A stretch of DNA of 64,000 nt from Amycolatopsis sp. NBC_01480 (lineage in GTDB: Bacteria > Actinomycetota > Actinomycetes > Mycobacteriales > Pseudonocardiaceae). The position numbers and the translations under genes are program-made. The stretch is taken from NCBI RefSeq assembly GCF_036227205.1, contig NZ_CP109442.1:3844001-3908000 (forward strand), read 5' to 3'. Positions 1-7,948 of this stretch are shown piece by piece. The notes under the pieces are model-generated. The model was not told where the DNA came from. It ran no database searches and saw only the letters and a list, made by a program, of their open reading frames with translations. The number at the start of each line of letters is the position of its first letter. The stretch's first letter is position 1.

Positions 1-137
1 CCTTGAGATGACATGTGGTGTCCGATCTGCCGACGGCGCGGCGCCCGGCCCGGCGCATTCGGAGTGTTCGGACACCGTTGGCTCATGTGTCACGCGGGAT
101 TGGCCCGGCCCGCGCGCTCCGGTGCGACAGTGGCCGG

Positions 138-1256
138 GTGCGAGTCGCCATAGTCACCGAAAGTTTCCTGCCCCAGGTGAACGGCGTAACGAACTCCGTG
201 CTGCGGGTCGTCGAGCACCTGGCCGACCGCGCCCACGACGTGCTCGTGGTGGCGCCCGGTCCGGGCCCGGAGTCCTACCGCGGCGCCCCCGTCGTCCGCA
301 TTCCCGCCTTCGACGTGCCCGGGGTGCACTCACTGCCGATCGGCCTGCCGACGCGGACGGTGCTCACCGCGCTGGCCGGTTTCGCGCCGGACGTGGTGCA
401 CCTGGCGTCGCCGTTCGTGGTCGGCGCGCGCGGGCTGGCCGCGGCCAGACGGCTGCGCGTGCCCACGGTCGCCGTCTACCAGACCGACATCGCCGGGTTC
501 GCCGCCGCGTACGGCTTCGGCATCGGTGCCCGCGCGGCCTGGCGCTGGGTCCGGCGCGTGCACTCGCGGGCAGACCGGACGCTCGCGCCGTCGTCCGACG
601 CGGTGGAACAGCTGGAGCTGCACGGCGTGCCGCGGGTGCACCGCTGGGCCCGCGGCGTGGACATCGACCGGTTCTCGCCGTCGCACGCCGACCCCGCGCT
701 GCGCGCCGAGCTGGCCCCGAACGGCGAGTTGCTGGTCGGTTTCGTCGGCCGGCTCGCGCCGGAGAAGGAGGTCGACCGGCTGATCGCGCTGGGCGACCTG
801 CCGGGCGTGCGGCTGGTCGTGGTCGGCGACGGCCCGGAGCTGCCCGCGCTGCGCGAGCGCCTGCCGCGCGCGGCCTTCCTCGGCGCGAAGTACGGCGACG
901 ACCTCTCGGCCGCGTACGCCAGCCTGGACGTGTTCGTCCACACCGGACCGCACGAGACGTTCTGCCAGGCGGTGCAGGAGGCCATGGCGTCCGGCCTGCC
1001 GGTGCTCGCGCCCGCCGCGGGCGGCCCGAAGGACCTGGTGCTGCCCGGCCGCACGGGGTACCTGCTGCCGGCCGACCGCGCCGGCTTCGGTCCCGCGCTG
1101 ATCGAAAAGGTGGACGCCCTGCGCGACCCGGCGCTGCGGGCGCGGCTGGGGGAGAAGGCCCGGAAAGTGGTGCTGGGCCGCACCTGGCCCGCGGTCTGCC
1201 ACGAGCTCGTCGGGCACTACGAACAGGTGCGGGGCCAAGTCGCCCGTGCGGCCTGA
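138..1256 (+). CDS. mgtA: GT4 glycosyltransferase, probable GDP-mannose-dependent alpha-mannosyltransferase (MgtA-like)
   Basis: A 372-residue GT-B retaining glycosyltransferase. The N-terminal half begins VRVAIVTESFLPQVNGV, the usual opening of MgtA/PimB-type mannosyltransferases. The C-terminal nucleotide-binding half has the E-x7-E motif in GPHETFCQAVQEAMASG. The frame is open further upstream, but GTG at 138 places the first beta strand at the N-terminus as in homologues, so I chose it. In mycobacteria mgtA lies next to menG and menJ, and the same neighbours occur here. The known role of that family is mannosylation of a glycolipid acceptor at the inner face of the membrane. The stop is 3 bases before the next glycosyltransferase, so the two are co-transcribed. 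Family certain; acceptor inferred from synteny. Confidence 0.8.
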   Translation: MRVAIVTESFLPQVNGVTNSVLRVVEHLADRAHDVLVVAPGPGPESYRGAPVVRIPAFDVPGVHSLPIGLPTRTVLTALAGFAPDVVHLASPFVVGARGLAAARRLRVPTVAVYQTDIAGFAAAYGFGIGARAAWRWVRRVHSRADRTLAPSSDAVEQLELHGVPRVHRWARGVDIDRFSPSHADPALRAELAPNGELLVGFVGRLAPEKEVDRLIALGDLPGVRLVVVGDGPELPALRERLPRAAFLGAKYGDDLSAAYASLDVFVHTGPHETFCQAVQEAMASGLPVLAPAAGGPKDLVLPGRTGYLLPADRAGFGPALIEKVDALRDPALRARLGEKARKVVLGRTWPAVCHELVGHYEQVRGQVARAA

Positions 1257-1259
1257 GCC

Positions 1260-2363
1260 GTGCACATCGTCCAGCTGGCCAACTTCTACGGACCGCGCTC
1301 CGGCGGGCTGCGCACGGCGCTGCACCACCTCGGCGCGGGGTACGTCGCCAGCGGGCACCGGGTCACGCTGGTCGTGCCGGGCACGCGCTACTCCGTCGAG
1401 AGCCTGCCCACGGGGGTGTGCCGGTATTCGCTGCCCGCGCCGCGCATCCCCGGCACCGGCGGCTACCGGGCGGTCGACCCGCACCGGGTCCGGGCCGAGC
1501 TGCGCCGGCTGGAGCCGGACCGGCTGGAGGTCTCGGACCGGCTGACGCTGCGCGGGATGGGCACCTGGGCGCGCCGCCACGGCGTGCCCAGCACGGTCAT
1601 CTCGCACGAGCGGCTCGACCGGCTGCTGGAGCAGTTCCTGCTGCCGGAATCGATGGCGCGCGCGGTCGCGGACGCCGCCAACCGCCGGATGGCGGCCAGC
1701 TACGACACGGTCGTCTGCACCACCGCGTTCGCCCGCGCGGAGTTCGACCGGATCGCCGTGCCGAACGTCCGGCGGGTGCCGCTGGGCGTCGACCTGGCCA
1801 CCTTCGCGCCGTCCATGCGGGACGACGGCTGGCGGCACACCCTGACCGGCGCGGCCGACGCGTTGCTGGTCCACTGTGGACGGCTGTCGCCGGAGAAACA
1901 CGTGGAGCGCAGCGTCGACACCGTCGCGGAGCTGACCGAATCGGGCTTCCGGGTCCGGCTGGTGATCGCCGGCGACGGCCCGCGGCGGCGCGCGCTGGAA
2001 CGCCGGGCGCGCGGGCTGCCCGTGACGTTCCTGGGTTTCCTGTCCGGCCGCGCGGAGGTTGCGCGGCTGCTGGCCAGCGCGGACGTTTCGCTGGCGCCGG
2101 GGCCGCACGAGACGTTCGGGCTGGCCGCGCTGGAGGCACTGGCGTCGGGGACGCCCGTGGTGGTCTCGGCGTCTTCGGCGCTGCGCGAGATCGTCGGCCC
2201 GGGCTGCGGCGCCGCGGTCGACGACTTCGCGCCTGCTTTCGCTACGGCGGTGACTGGGCTGCTGGACAGTCCGGAGGATCAACGGCGGGCGGCGGCCCGG
2301 GCTCGGGCGGAGGAGTTCGCGTGGCCGGAGTCGGTGCGGGGGATGTTGGCGGCCCACGGTTAA
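1260..2363 (+). CDS. GT4 family glycosyltransferase
   Basis: A 367-residue GT-B glycosyltransferase starting with GTG (VHIVQLANFYGPRSGGLRT), 3 bases after the preceding gene. It has the glycine-rich N-terminal donor loop and the C-terminal motif GPHETFGLAALEALASG with both glutamates of E-x7-E, as in retaining mannosyl/glucosyltransferases. It probably acts with the upstream MgtA-like enzyme on a lipid-linked glycan or glycolipid; the mycobacterial synteny has one enzyme at this place, so this is an extra gene. The stop lies 2 bases before a 46-bp palindromic repeat that separates it from the convergent marR gene. Acceptor and sugar are unknown. Confidence 0.78.
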   Translation: MHIVQLANFYGPRSGGLRTALHHLGAGYVASGHRVTLVVPGTRYSVESLPTGVCRYSLPAPRIPGTGGYRAVDPHRVRAELRRLEPDRLEVSDRLTLRGMGTWARRHGVPSTVISHERLDRLLEQFLLPESMARAVADAANRRMAASYDTVVCTTAFARAEFDRIAVPNVRRVPLGVDLATFAPSMRDDGWRHTLTGAADALLVHCGRLSPEKHVERSVDTVAELTESGFRVRLVIAGDGPRRRALERRARGLPVTFLGFLSGRAEVARLLASADVSLAPGPHETFGLAALEALASGTPVVVSASSALREIVGPGCGAAVDDFAPAFATAVTGLLDSPEDQRRAAARARAEEFAWPESVRGMLAAHG

Positions 2364-2365
2364 GG

Positions 2366-2411
2366 CTCGTGAGTGCCTATGCCGGTTCTAACCGTCATGA
2401 ACACTCACGAG
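2366..2411. repeat. 46-bp palindromic repeat, copy 1
   Basis: Near-perfect inverted repeat whose arms start CTCGTGAGTG and end in CACTCACGAG, with centre GGTTCTAACC. It lies between two convergent genes and includes the TGA stop (complement 2405-2407) of the marR gene. Other copies: 22029-22074, 30822-30867, 39828-39873. This copy differs from the perfect ones at two positions of the left arm (CCTATGCC for TTTATGAC) and one of the right (CATGAAC for CATAAAC). It could form a long hairpin on either strand and act as a bidirectional terminator. Confidence 0.9.
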
Positions 2412-2878
2412 TCGCGGTAGCCGGGATGGACTCCCGGCGCCAGGCCCTGCTTCTCGGCGACCCGGCTGAGCAGGTCGAACAGCGTCGCGCGCTCCTCGGC
2501 GGACAGGGCTGACGTGAGGTCGTCCTCGTGCGCCATCCCCACCTCGGCCAGCGAGCGCATCGCCTTTTTCCCGGCGTCACTGAGGAAAACCGCGTAGAGG
2601 CGCCGGTCCTGCGGGTTGCGGCGGCGCTCGATCAGGCCGCGTTGCTCGAGCCCGTCGACCAGCGCGACCAGCCGGGTCGGCGGCGTGCCCAGCTCGGCGG
2701 CCAGCGTCTGCTGGCTCTCGCCGGGCCGCCGCGCGATGACCCGGAGCAGTCCGGTCTGCGGCGGCGTCAGGTCCAGCTCCGCGATGCGCTCGGTGAACCG
2801 CCGGGCGGCGTGCGCGCCGAGCTGGGCCAGCAGGAACGCGCTGCCGGTGCGAGGAGTCCCTTCCATGGCCGAAACCAT
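2405..2878 (-). CDS. MarR family transcriptional regulator
   Basis: About 157 residues with the MarR winged helix: LDLTPPQTGLLRVIARRP, a recognition-helix region LAAELGTPPTRLVALVDGLE, and the wing RRNPQDRRLYAVFLSDAG. Start candidates are TTG 2890, ATG 2878 (MVSAMEG) and ATG 2866; I use 2878 because a short purine run precedes it. It is divergent from the membrane-protein gene at 2947. The spacer holds a perfect 20-bp palindrome that is a likely operator for this regulator, so autoregulation and repression of the neighbour are probable. The last two codons (Ser, stop) lie inside the palindromic repeat at 2366-2411. Ligand unknown. Confidence 0.88.
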   Translation of the reverse strand: MVSAMEGTPRTGSAFLLAQLGAHAARRFTERIAELDLTPPQTGLLRVIARRPGESQQTLAAELGTPPTRLVALVDGLEQRGLIERRRNPQDRRLYAVFLSDAGKKAMRSLAEVGMAHEDDLTSALSAEERATLFDLLSRVAEKQGLAPGVHPGYRDS

Positions 2879-2891
2879 ATCTCTTGACAAT

Positions 2892-2911
2892 CGATTACAC
2901 CAGTGTAATCG
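2892..2911. promoter_or_regulatory. Probable MarR operator in divergent promoter
   Basis: Perfect inverted repeat CGATTACAC-CA-GTGTAATCG between marR and the membrane-protein gene. It overlaps a plausible forward promoter: TTGACA at 2884-2889 with a TAATCG-like -10 at 2907-2912, spacing 17. The position suits repression by the divergent MarR protein. The match to a MarR-type palindrome is seen; binding is inferred. Confidence 0.72.
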
Positions 2912-2946
2912 TTCTAGTAGTGAAACTAATTGACCAGGAGGTTCTC

Positions 2947-3612
2947 ATGACAACCACCACGCAGACCCGACAGCAGGGCGGACCGCCGCTGCTCGTTCCC
3001 GCGCTGGCGTTCGGGGTGCTGACCATCGCGTCGGGCGCCCTCGGCGCGGCCGGGACCCGGCCGGACTCCAGCCCGGCCGACGTGGTCGCGTACGACCTCG
3101 GGCACCAGGGCCTGCTGAACCTCCTGGCGCTCGTGGTGTTCGGCGCGTCGATCCCGCTGGCCATCTGGTCCGCGACGGTCTACCGGCGGCTGCGCAGGCT
3201 CGGCGTCACCGCGCCGGGAGCGGTGATCGGGCTGACCGGGGGCGTGCTGGCGTCGGCCTCGCTCGCGCTCAGCGGGCTCGTCACGTGGACGGCGGCGCAG
3301 ACGGCGGACCCGGCGGTGCCCGCCCTGTCCCGCGCGCTGACCAGCCTCGCGTTCGCCACCGGCGCTGCCGGTTTTGTCGTCCCGCTCGCGCTGCTGATCG
3401 CCGGGATCGCCGTGCCCGCCCTGTTCCTCGGCCTGCTGCCACGCTGGGTGTCGATCGCGGGGCTGGTCATTGCGGCCGCCGCGGTGCTGGCGACCTTCAC
3501 GCTGCTGACCCCGGCGCTGAACCCGCTGATCCCGGTCGGCCGGTTCGGCGGCCTGATCTGGCTGGTGCTGGTCAGCGTCCTGCTTCCGCAGAACCGGCAC
3601 CAGGTCCGCTGA
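2947..3612 (+). CDS. Predicted multi-pass membrane protein of unknown function
   Basis: 221 residues, ATG start at 2947 with a strong AGGAGG ribosome site 5 bases upstream; upstream in-frame starts are rejected because they fall in the promoter/operator. About six hydrophobic segments are visible (for example LLVPALAFGVLTIASGALG, LLNLLALVVFGASIPLAIW, and a final LIWLVLVSVLLP). It resembles small DUF4386-like membrane proteins, but I do not recognise it with certainty. Divergent from marR and probably its regulated target; such pairs often concern efflux or stress from small lipophilic compounds, which is only a suggestion. It ends 24 bases before menG. Confidence 0.75.
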   Translation: MTTTTQTRQQGGPPLLVPALAFGVLTIASGALGAAGTRPDSSPADVVAYDLGHQGLLNLLALVVFGASIPLAIWSATVYRRLRRLGVTAPGAVIGLTGGVLASASLALSGLVTWTAAQTADPAVPALSRALTSLAFATGAAGFVVPLALLIAGIAVPALFLGLLPRWVSIAGLVIAAAAVLATFTLLTPALNPLIPVGRFGGLIWLVLVSVLLPQNRHQVR

Positions 3613-3636
3613 ACGACGGTGTCTAGAGTTCAGGAC

Positions 3637-4341
3637 ATGCCACGCGCCAGCTTGGACAAGGATCCGCACGAGGTCGCCGCGATGTTCGACGGCGTCGCGT
3701 CCGGCTACGACCGGGCCAACTCGTTCATGACGTTCGGCTTCGACCGGCGCTGGCGCACCACCACCGCGCGGGTGCTGGACGCCAAGCACGGGGAGAAGGT
3801 GCTCGACCTCGCCGCCGGCACCGGCGTCTCCACCGTGGAGTACGCCCGCGGCGGCGCCTGGTGCCTGGCCGCGGACTTCTCCGTCGGCATGCTGCGGGCG
3901 GGCCTGCACCGCAAGGTCCCGATGGTCGCGGCCGACGCGCTGCACCTGCCGTTCGCCGACGATTCCTTCGACGCGGTCACGATTTCGCTGGCGCTGCGCA
4001 ACTTCGTGGACACCAAGGCGGCGCTGGTCGAGATCGCCCGCGTGGTCAAGCCGGGCGGGCGGCTGGTGATCTGCGAGGTGTCGACGCCCACATTCGCGCC
4101 GATCCGGTTCTTCTACCGCCGGTTCGTGCTCAAGCTGCTCACCTGGGTCGGCAGCCGGTCCTCGACGAACCCCGAGGCCTACTCCTACCTGGCCGAATCC
4201 ATGCTGGCCTGGCCGGACCAGCGGGCGCTGGGGGAGATCATCGCGAGCGCCGGCTGGACCGAGGTGGAGTGGCTGAACCTCACGTTCGGCGTCGTCGCCA
4301 TTCATCGGGCGAAGAAGCCTTCTCTAAACTCGGCGGTATGA
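3637..4341 (+). CDS. menG: Demethylmenaquinone methyltransferase
   Basis: 234-residue class I SAM-dependent methyltransferase of the UbiE/MenG family, which converts demethylmenaquinone to menaquinone. The protein opens [20 protein letters not shown], like mycobacterial MenG, supporting ATG 3637 over GTG 3619. The SAM-binding motif [16 protein letters not shown] is at residues 55-70; later come [20 protein letters not shown] and [14 protein letters not shown], both typical of the family. The stop overlaps the start of menJ by 4 bases (ATGA), so the two steps of quinone finishing are translationally coupled. Cytoplasmic, membrane-associated substrate. Confidence 0.93.
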   Translation: MPRASLDKDPHEVAAMFDGVASGYDRANSFMTFGFDRRWRTTTARVLDAKHGEKVLDLAAGTGVSTVEYARGGAWCLAADFSVGMLRAGLHRKVPMVAADALHLPFADDSFDAVTISLALRNFVDTKAALVEIARVVKPGGRLVICEVSTPTFAPIRFFYRRFVLKLLTWVGSRSSTNPEAYSYLAESMLAWPDQRALGEIIASAGWTEVEWLNLTFGVVAIHRAKKPSLNSAV

Positions 4342-5627
4342 GCCCTCGTCGTAACCCGGACCACGATGCCGAAGTGATCGTGGTCGGCGCCGGACCGGCC
4401 GGATCCACCGCGGCCACCTACCTCGCGCGCGCGGGCGTCGACGTGCTGCTGCTGGAGAAGACCGAGTTCCCGCGGGAGAAGGTCTGCGGCGACGGGCTGA
4501 CCCCGCGCGGGGTCAAGCAGCTGATCGACTTGGGCATCGACACCAGCGAGGACGCGGGCTGGGTGCACAGCCGCGGCCTGCGCATCCTCACCGGCGACCT
4601 GACGCTGGAACTCGACTGGCCGGACCTCACCAGCTACCCGCCGTACGGCGTCGCCCGCACCCGCCAGGACTTCGACGACCTGCTCGCGAAGACCGCGGTG
4701 AAGGCCGGCGCGCGACTGTACGAGCGCACCAGCGTCACCGGCGCGATCACCAACTCCTCCGGGCGCGTTGTGGGCGTCGAGGCGAAGGTGGGCCCCGAGA
4801 AGACGCCGGTCAGCTACCGGGCGCCGCTGGTGCTGGCCTGCGACGGCGTCTCCGCGCGGCTCGCGCTGAGCGTCGGCATCGACAAGAACGAGAAGCGCCC
4901 GATGGGCGTCGCCGTGCGCCGGTACTACAAGAGCCCGCGCCACGACGACCCGTTCATCGAGGGCCACCTCGAGCTGTGGGACCGCTCGGACCCGCGCGAC
5001 CCGAAGCTGCTGCCCGGTTACGGCTGGGCGTTCCCGCTCGGCGACGGCACGGTCAACGTCGGGCTCGGCATGCTGTCGACGTCCGCCTCGTTCCGCAACA
5101 CCGACTACCGCGCGCTGCTGCGGCAGTGGCTCGACGGCACGCCCGAGGAATGGGGCTACCGCGAGGAGAACGCGATCGGCAAGGTCGGCGGCGCCGGGCT
5201 GCCGATGGGCTTCAACCGCACCCCGCACTACCGCGACGGCCTGCTGCTGCTCGGCGACGCCGGCGGCATGGTGAGCCCGTTCAACGGCGAGGGCATCTCC
5301 GCGGCGATGGAATCGGCGCAGCTCGCTTCGGAGTTCGTGGTGCAGGCGCTGGCCCGCGCCGAAGGGCCTTCGCGCGAGCGCGCGTTGGAGGGCTACCCGC
5401 GCGCTGTCGGCGAGCTGATGGGCGGCTACTACCGGCTCGGCAACGTGTTCGCGAAGCTGATCGGCAAGCCCAAGATCATGCACGCCGCGACCAAGTACGG
5501 CCTGCGGATCAACAAGATCCTTCCGTTGGTGTACAAGGGACTTTCCGGCTGCTATGACGCCAAGGGCGGCGACGGCGTCGACCGTCTGATCGCCGCTCTC
5601 GCGCGCGCCACGCCCAGTCCCCGCTGA
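4338..5627 (+). CDS. menJ: Menaquinone reductase (geranylgeranyl reductase family)
   Basis: 429-residue FAD-dependent oxidoreductase. The dinucleotide motif [20 protein letters not shown] starts at about residue 13, followed by the family signature [16 protein letters not shown], and a C-terminal FAD motif [20 protein letters not shown]. The mycobacterial orthologue MenJ saturates one isoprene unit of the menaquinone side chain, giving dihydromenaquinone. Adjacency to menG (4-base overlap) and to the complex I operon supports this over archaeal-type lipid geranylgeranyl reduction. Frames that open upstream of 4338 belong to menG. Confidence 0.9.
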   Translation: MSPRRNPDHDAEVIVVGAGPAGSTAATYLARAGVDVLLLEKTEFPREKVCGDGLTPRGVKQLIDLGIDTSEDAGWVHSRGLRILTGDLTLELDWPDLTSYPPYGVARTRQDFDDLLAKTAVKAGARLYERTSVTGAITNSSGRVVGVEAKVGPEKTPVSYRAPLVLACDGVSARLALSVGIDKNEKRPMGVAVRRYYKSPRHDDPFIEGHLELWDRSDPRDPKLLPGYGWAFPLGDGTVNVGLGMLSTSASFRNTDYRALLRQWLDGTPEEWGYREENAIGKVGGAGLPMGFNRTPHYRDGLLLLGDAGGMVSPFNGEGISAAMESAQLASEFVVQALARAEGPSRERALEGYPRAVGELMGGYYRLGNVFAKLIGKPKIMHAATKYGLRINKILPLVYKGLSGCYDAKGGDGVDRLIAALARATPSPR

Positions 5628-5641
5628 CCCGCCGTCTGAAG

Positions 5642-5777
5642 CGCCCCAATGTGGCGTTCGGTGCGTTGAGCGCACCGAACGCCACATTGGGTGCGTGGAA
5701 TCGGGGCTGGGCGCGGAGCGCCTCCGTTGAGGGTGGTGGTGGGGCAGGGCTGGAGCAACCAACGCCACATTGGGGCG
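5642..5777. repeat. Nested palindrome cluster upstream of nuo operon
   Basis: An inner perfect hairpin has 20-bp arms 5646-5665 and 5671-5690 with a 5-base loop (TTGAG). A third partial copy at 5761-5777 (AACGCCACATTGGGGCG) is the exact reverse complement of 5642-5658, so two alternative long hairpins are possible. It begins 14 bases after the menJ stop. It may terminate menJ transcription; the three-part arrangement looks like an iterated dispersed repeat rather than a simple terminator. Confidence 0.85.
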
Positions 5778-5962
5778 GAGTGACCCGGCCGGAGCAGTGG
5801 TTGCCCGGCCGGTCAGGTGGGATACGTCACAAGATCAGGTCCGGTAAGCACCATATGCGAGTGCTCGCGAGGCCTCTTCCCGCTGGTCCCGAGAGTGCGC
5901 CCGGGCGAGTCCCGGATTGGCCGCCTGGTCAAGTTAGGTAAGCCTTATACCACGGCCCCTAG

Positions 5963-5991
5963 GGACAACCGTGTGAGTCGCGTCCTACACT
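5963..5991 (+). promoter_or_regulatory. Possible nuo operon promoter
   Basis: GGACAA at 5963-5968 and TACACT at 5986-5991, spacing 17, placing a start of transcription near 5998, just before the first Rex box. Weak -35; support is mainly the position relative to the Rex operators. The stretch 5778-5962 between the palindromes and this promoter holds no gene I can support. Confidence 0.4.
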
Positions 5992-6002
5992 CCCCCCATG
6001 CT

Positions 6003-6018
6003 TGTGAACCGCTTCACA
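6003..6018. promoter_or_regulatory. Rex operator 1
   Basis: TGTGAAC-CGC-TTCACA, a full match to the Streptomyces Rex consensus TGTGAACNNNTTCACA. Rex is an NADH/NAD+-sensing repressor known to control nuo and other respiratory genes. It sits just downstream of the inferred transcription start of nuo. Confidence 0.88.
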
Positions 6019-6034
6019 TCCACGACGAGTGGCT

Positions 6035-6050
6035 TGTGAACTATTTCACA
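6035..6050. promoter_or_regulatory. Rex operator 2
   Basis: TGTGAAC-TAT-TTCACA, extended to a perfect 20-bp palindrome (6033-6052). Its centre is 32 bp from that of operator 1, about three helical turns, so two Rex dimers would lie on the same face of the DNA. Confidence 0.9.
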
Positions 6051-6052
6051 AG

Positions 6053-6193
6053 CAGCCCCCGGTCCGGCCACGGGCCGTAAGGGTGCCCTGACCCTCGGCG
6101 GTGTGACCCAGCTCCCTTAGGGTGCCGTCGAGGAAGCGGACCACCACCCGTAGAAGAACCCCGCAGCGGCGCGGAAAGGATGGCGAAAACCCC
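6053..6193 (+). other. Long untranslated leader of nuoA
   Basis: About 140 bases between the second Rex box and the chosen nuoA start, in a likely leader of almost 200 nt. It has two similar segments, TAAGGGTGCC near 6077 and TTAGGGTGCC near 6116, and a purine-rich ribosome site GAAAGGA at 6174-6180. I see no small reading frame or known riboswitch in it. Confidence 0.4.
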
Positions 6194-6619
6194 GTGCTGA
6201 TGTTGCCCGTGCTGGCGCAGGCGGAAACCGCAGGAGCGGCTGCGGCCGCGCCTGGCCTGAAGGTGTACCTGCCGCTCGTCCTGTTGTTCGTTCTCGCGGC
6301 GGCGTTCGCGCTGCTGTCCGTGCTGCTGGGCCCGATGGTCGGCCCGAGCCGGTACAACAAGGCCAAGACCTCGGCCTACGAGTGCGGGATCGAGCCCTCG
6401 CCCCAGCCGGTCGTCGGCGGCGGGCGGATGCCGGTGGCGTACTACATCACGGCGATGCTCTTCATCCTGTTCGACATCGAGATGGTGTTCCTCTACCCGT
6501 TCGCGGTGAACGCGAACGCGCTCGGTGTGTTCGGCCTGGTGGAGATCGTGCTGTTCATCGTTACGGTCGGGTTCGCGTACGCCTACGTGTGGCGGCGCGG
6601 CGGCCTGGATTGGAACTGA
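6194..6619 (+). CDS. nuoA: NADH-quinone oxidoreductase subunit A
   Basis: 141-residue membrane subunit of complex I with three hydrophobic segments (near [38 protein letters not shown] and [19 protein letters not shown]) and the family signature [11 protein letters not shown] with its conserved cysteine. I chose GTG 6194, 13 bases after GAAAGGA; ATG 6200 is the alternative, and the frame is open upstream to 6122 without matching homologues. First gene of the 14-gene operon; expression is expected to rise when NADH is high and Rex leaves its operators. Confidence 0.92.
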   Translation: MLMLPVLAQAETAGAAAAAPGLKVYLPLVLLFVLAAAFALLSVLLGPMVGPSRYNKAKTSAYECGIEPSPQPVVGGGRMPVAYYITAMLFILFDIEMVFLYPFAVNANALGVFGLVEIVLFIVTVGFAYAYVWRRGGLDWN

Positions 6620-6623
6620 AGCC

Positions 6624-7172
6624 ATGGGCCTCGAAGAGAAACTCCCCAACGGCATCCTGCTGGCCAGCCTCGAGGGCCTGGTCAACTGGGCGCGCAAGAA
6701 CTCGCTCTGGCCCGCCACGTTCGGCCTCGCCTGCTGCGCGATCGAGATGATGACGGTCGGCGGCTCCCGCTACGACATCGCCCGGTTCGGCATGGAGCGG
6801 TTCAGCGCCACCCCGCGCCAGGCCGACCTGATGATCGTCGCCGGCCGGGTGACCCAGAAGATGGCCCCGGTGCTGCGCCAGATCTACGACCAGATGGCCG
6901 AGCCGCGCTGGGTGCTCGCGATGGGCGTCTGCGCCTCCTCGGGCGGCATGTTCAACAACTACGCGGTGGTGCAGGGTGTCGACCACGTCGTGCCGGTCGA
7001 CATGTACCTGCCCGGCTGCCCGCCCCGGCCCGAGATGCTGCTCGACGCGATCCTCAAGCTGCACGCCAAGATCCAGGACGAGCCGCTGAACGCCCGCCGC
7101 GCCGCGATCCGCGCCGCCAGCGGGGCGCGCACCGAGCTGATCCCGTCGTCGATCAAGTACGCGAAGAAGTGA
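6624..7172 (+). CDS. nuoB: NADH-quinone oxidoreductase subunit B
   Basis: 182 residues; peripheral-arm subunit carrying cluster N2, the last iron-sulfur cluster before quinone. The four ligands are visible: tandem Cys37-Cys38 in [11 protein letters not shown], Cys103 in [10 protein letters not shown] and Cys132 in [14 protein letters not shown] start 4 bases after nuoA stop. The stop overlaps the GTG of nuoC (GTGA). Confidence 0.97.
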   Translation: MGLEEKLPNGILLASLEGLVNWARKNSLWPATFGLACCAIEMMTVGGSRYDIARFGMERFSATPRQADLMIVAGRVTQKMAPVLRQIYDQMAEPRWVLAMGVCASSGGMFNNYAVVQGVDHVVPVDMYLPGCPPRPEMLLDAILKLHAKIQDEPLNARRAAIRAASGARTELIPSSIKYAKK

Positions 7173-7948
7173 GCGACGTGCCCGAAACCCCAGAGACCGG
7201 ACCGGAAACCGGCGGCGAGCAGTCCAGCGCCGAGCGCCCGGAAGGCGGCCTCGAGCCCCAGGGCGCCAACCCGGCCGCCCCCGCCGAGCCCGTCGTCTCC
7301 GGCCGCGCCCGCCAGGGCATGTTCGGCGTCACCGGCAGTGGTGACACCTCCGGCTACGGCGGCGTGCGCCTGCCCGCGTACAGCCCGGCCCCGGCCGAGC
7401 GCCCGTACGGCGGCTGGTTCGACGAGTTCGCCGACGAGTTCCTCGCCGCGCTGGCGGACAACAACGTTCCGGCGAGCGCGATCCTGCAGACCACGGTGCA
7501 CCGCGACGAGATCACCTTCTACGTCGAGCGCGAGCACCTGGTGGCCATCGCCCGCACCCTGCGCGACGATCCGGGCCTGCGCTTCGAGCTGCTCAGCTCG
7601 GTGTCCGGAGTGGACTACGGCGTGGACGTGCCGCAGCGGCTGCACTCGGTCTACCACTTCACCTCGATGACCTACCGGCGCCGGATCCGGCTCGAGGTCA
7701 CCCTCGACGTCGAGGACGCGCACGTGCCGTCGCTGGTCGGGCTGTACCCGACGGCGGACTGGCAGGAGCGCGAGACCTGGGACATGTTCGGCATCGTCTA
7801 CGACGGCCACCCGGCGCTGACCCGGATCCTCATGCCGGACGACTGGGACGGCCACCCCCAGCGCAAGGACTACCCGCTCGGCGGGATCCCGGTCGAATAC
7901 AAGGGCGCGGAGATTCCGCCGCCGGACCAGCGGAGGTCGTACTCGTGA
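7169..7948 (+). CDS. nuoC: NADH-quinone oxidoreductase subunit C
   Basis: 259 residues, the 30-kDa subunit of the complex I peripheral arm. A poorly conserved N-terminal tail of about 75 residues precedes the domain; the signature segment is [20 protein letters not shown], followed by [19 protein letters not shown] start overlapping the nuoB stop by 4 bases. NuoC is separate from NuoD here, not fused as in E. coli. It helps hold NuoD and the quinone-site region. Confidence 0.96.
   Translation: MSDVPETPETGPETGGEQSSAERPEGGLEPQGANPAAPAEPVVSGRARQGMFGVTGSGDTSGYGGVRLPAYSPAPAERPYGGWFDEFADEFLAALADNNVPASAILQTTVHRDEITFYVEREHLVAIARTLRDDPGLRFELLSSVSGVDYGVDVPQRLHSVYHFTSMTYRRRIRLEVTLDVEDAHVPSLVGLYPTADWQERETWDMFGIVYDGHPALTRILMPDDWDGHPQRKDYPLGGIPVEYKGAEIPPPDQRRSYS

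Noticed and set aside
1..137. Further protein coding before the first glycosyltransferase
   Set aside because: The open frame from position 15 has no homologous character; I see no gene or clear promoter in these 137 bases.
8..2512. 834-codon forward open frame over the two glycosyltransferase genes
   Set aside because: Arg/Gly/Ala-rich translation with no family motif; it is the off-phase shadow of two clear GT4 genes in a GC-rich region.
5934..5951. IdeR/DtxR-like iron box TTAGGTAAGCCTTATACC upstream of nuo
   Set aside because: Only the first half fits the TTAGGTTAGGCTAACCTAA consensus; the second half diverges, so support is too weak.
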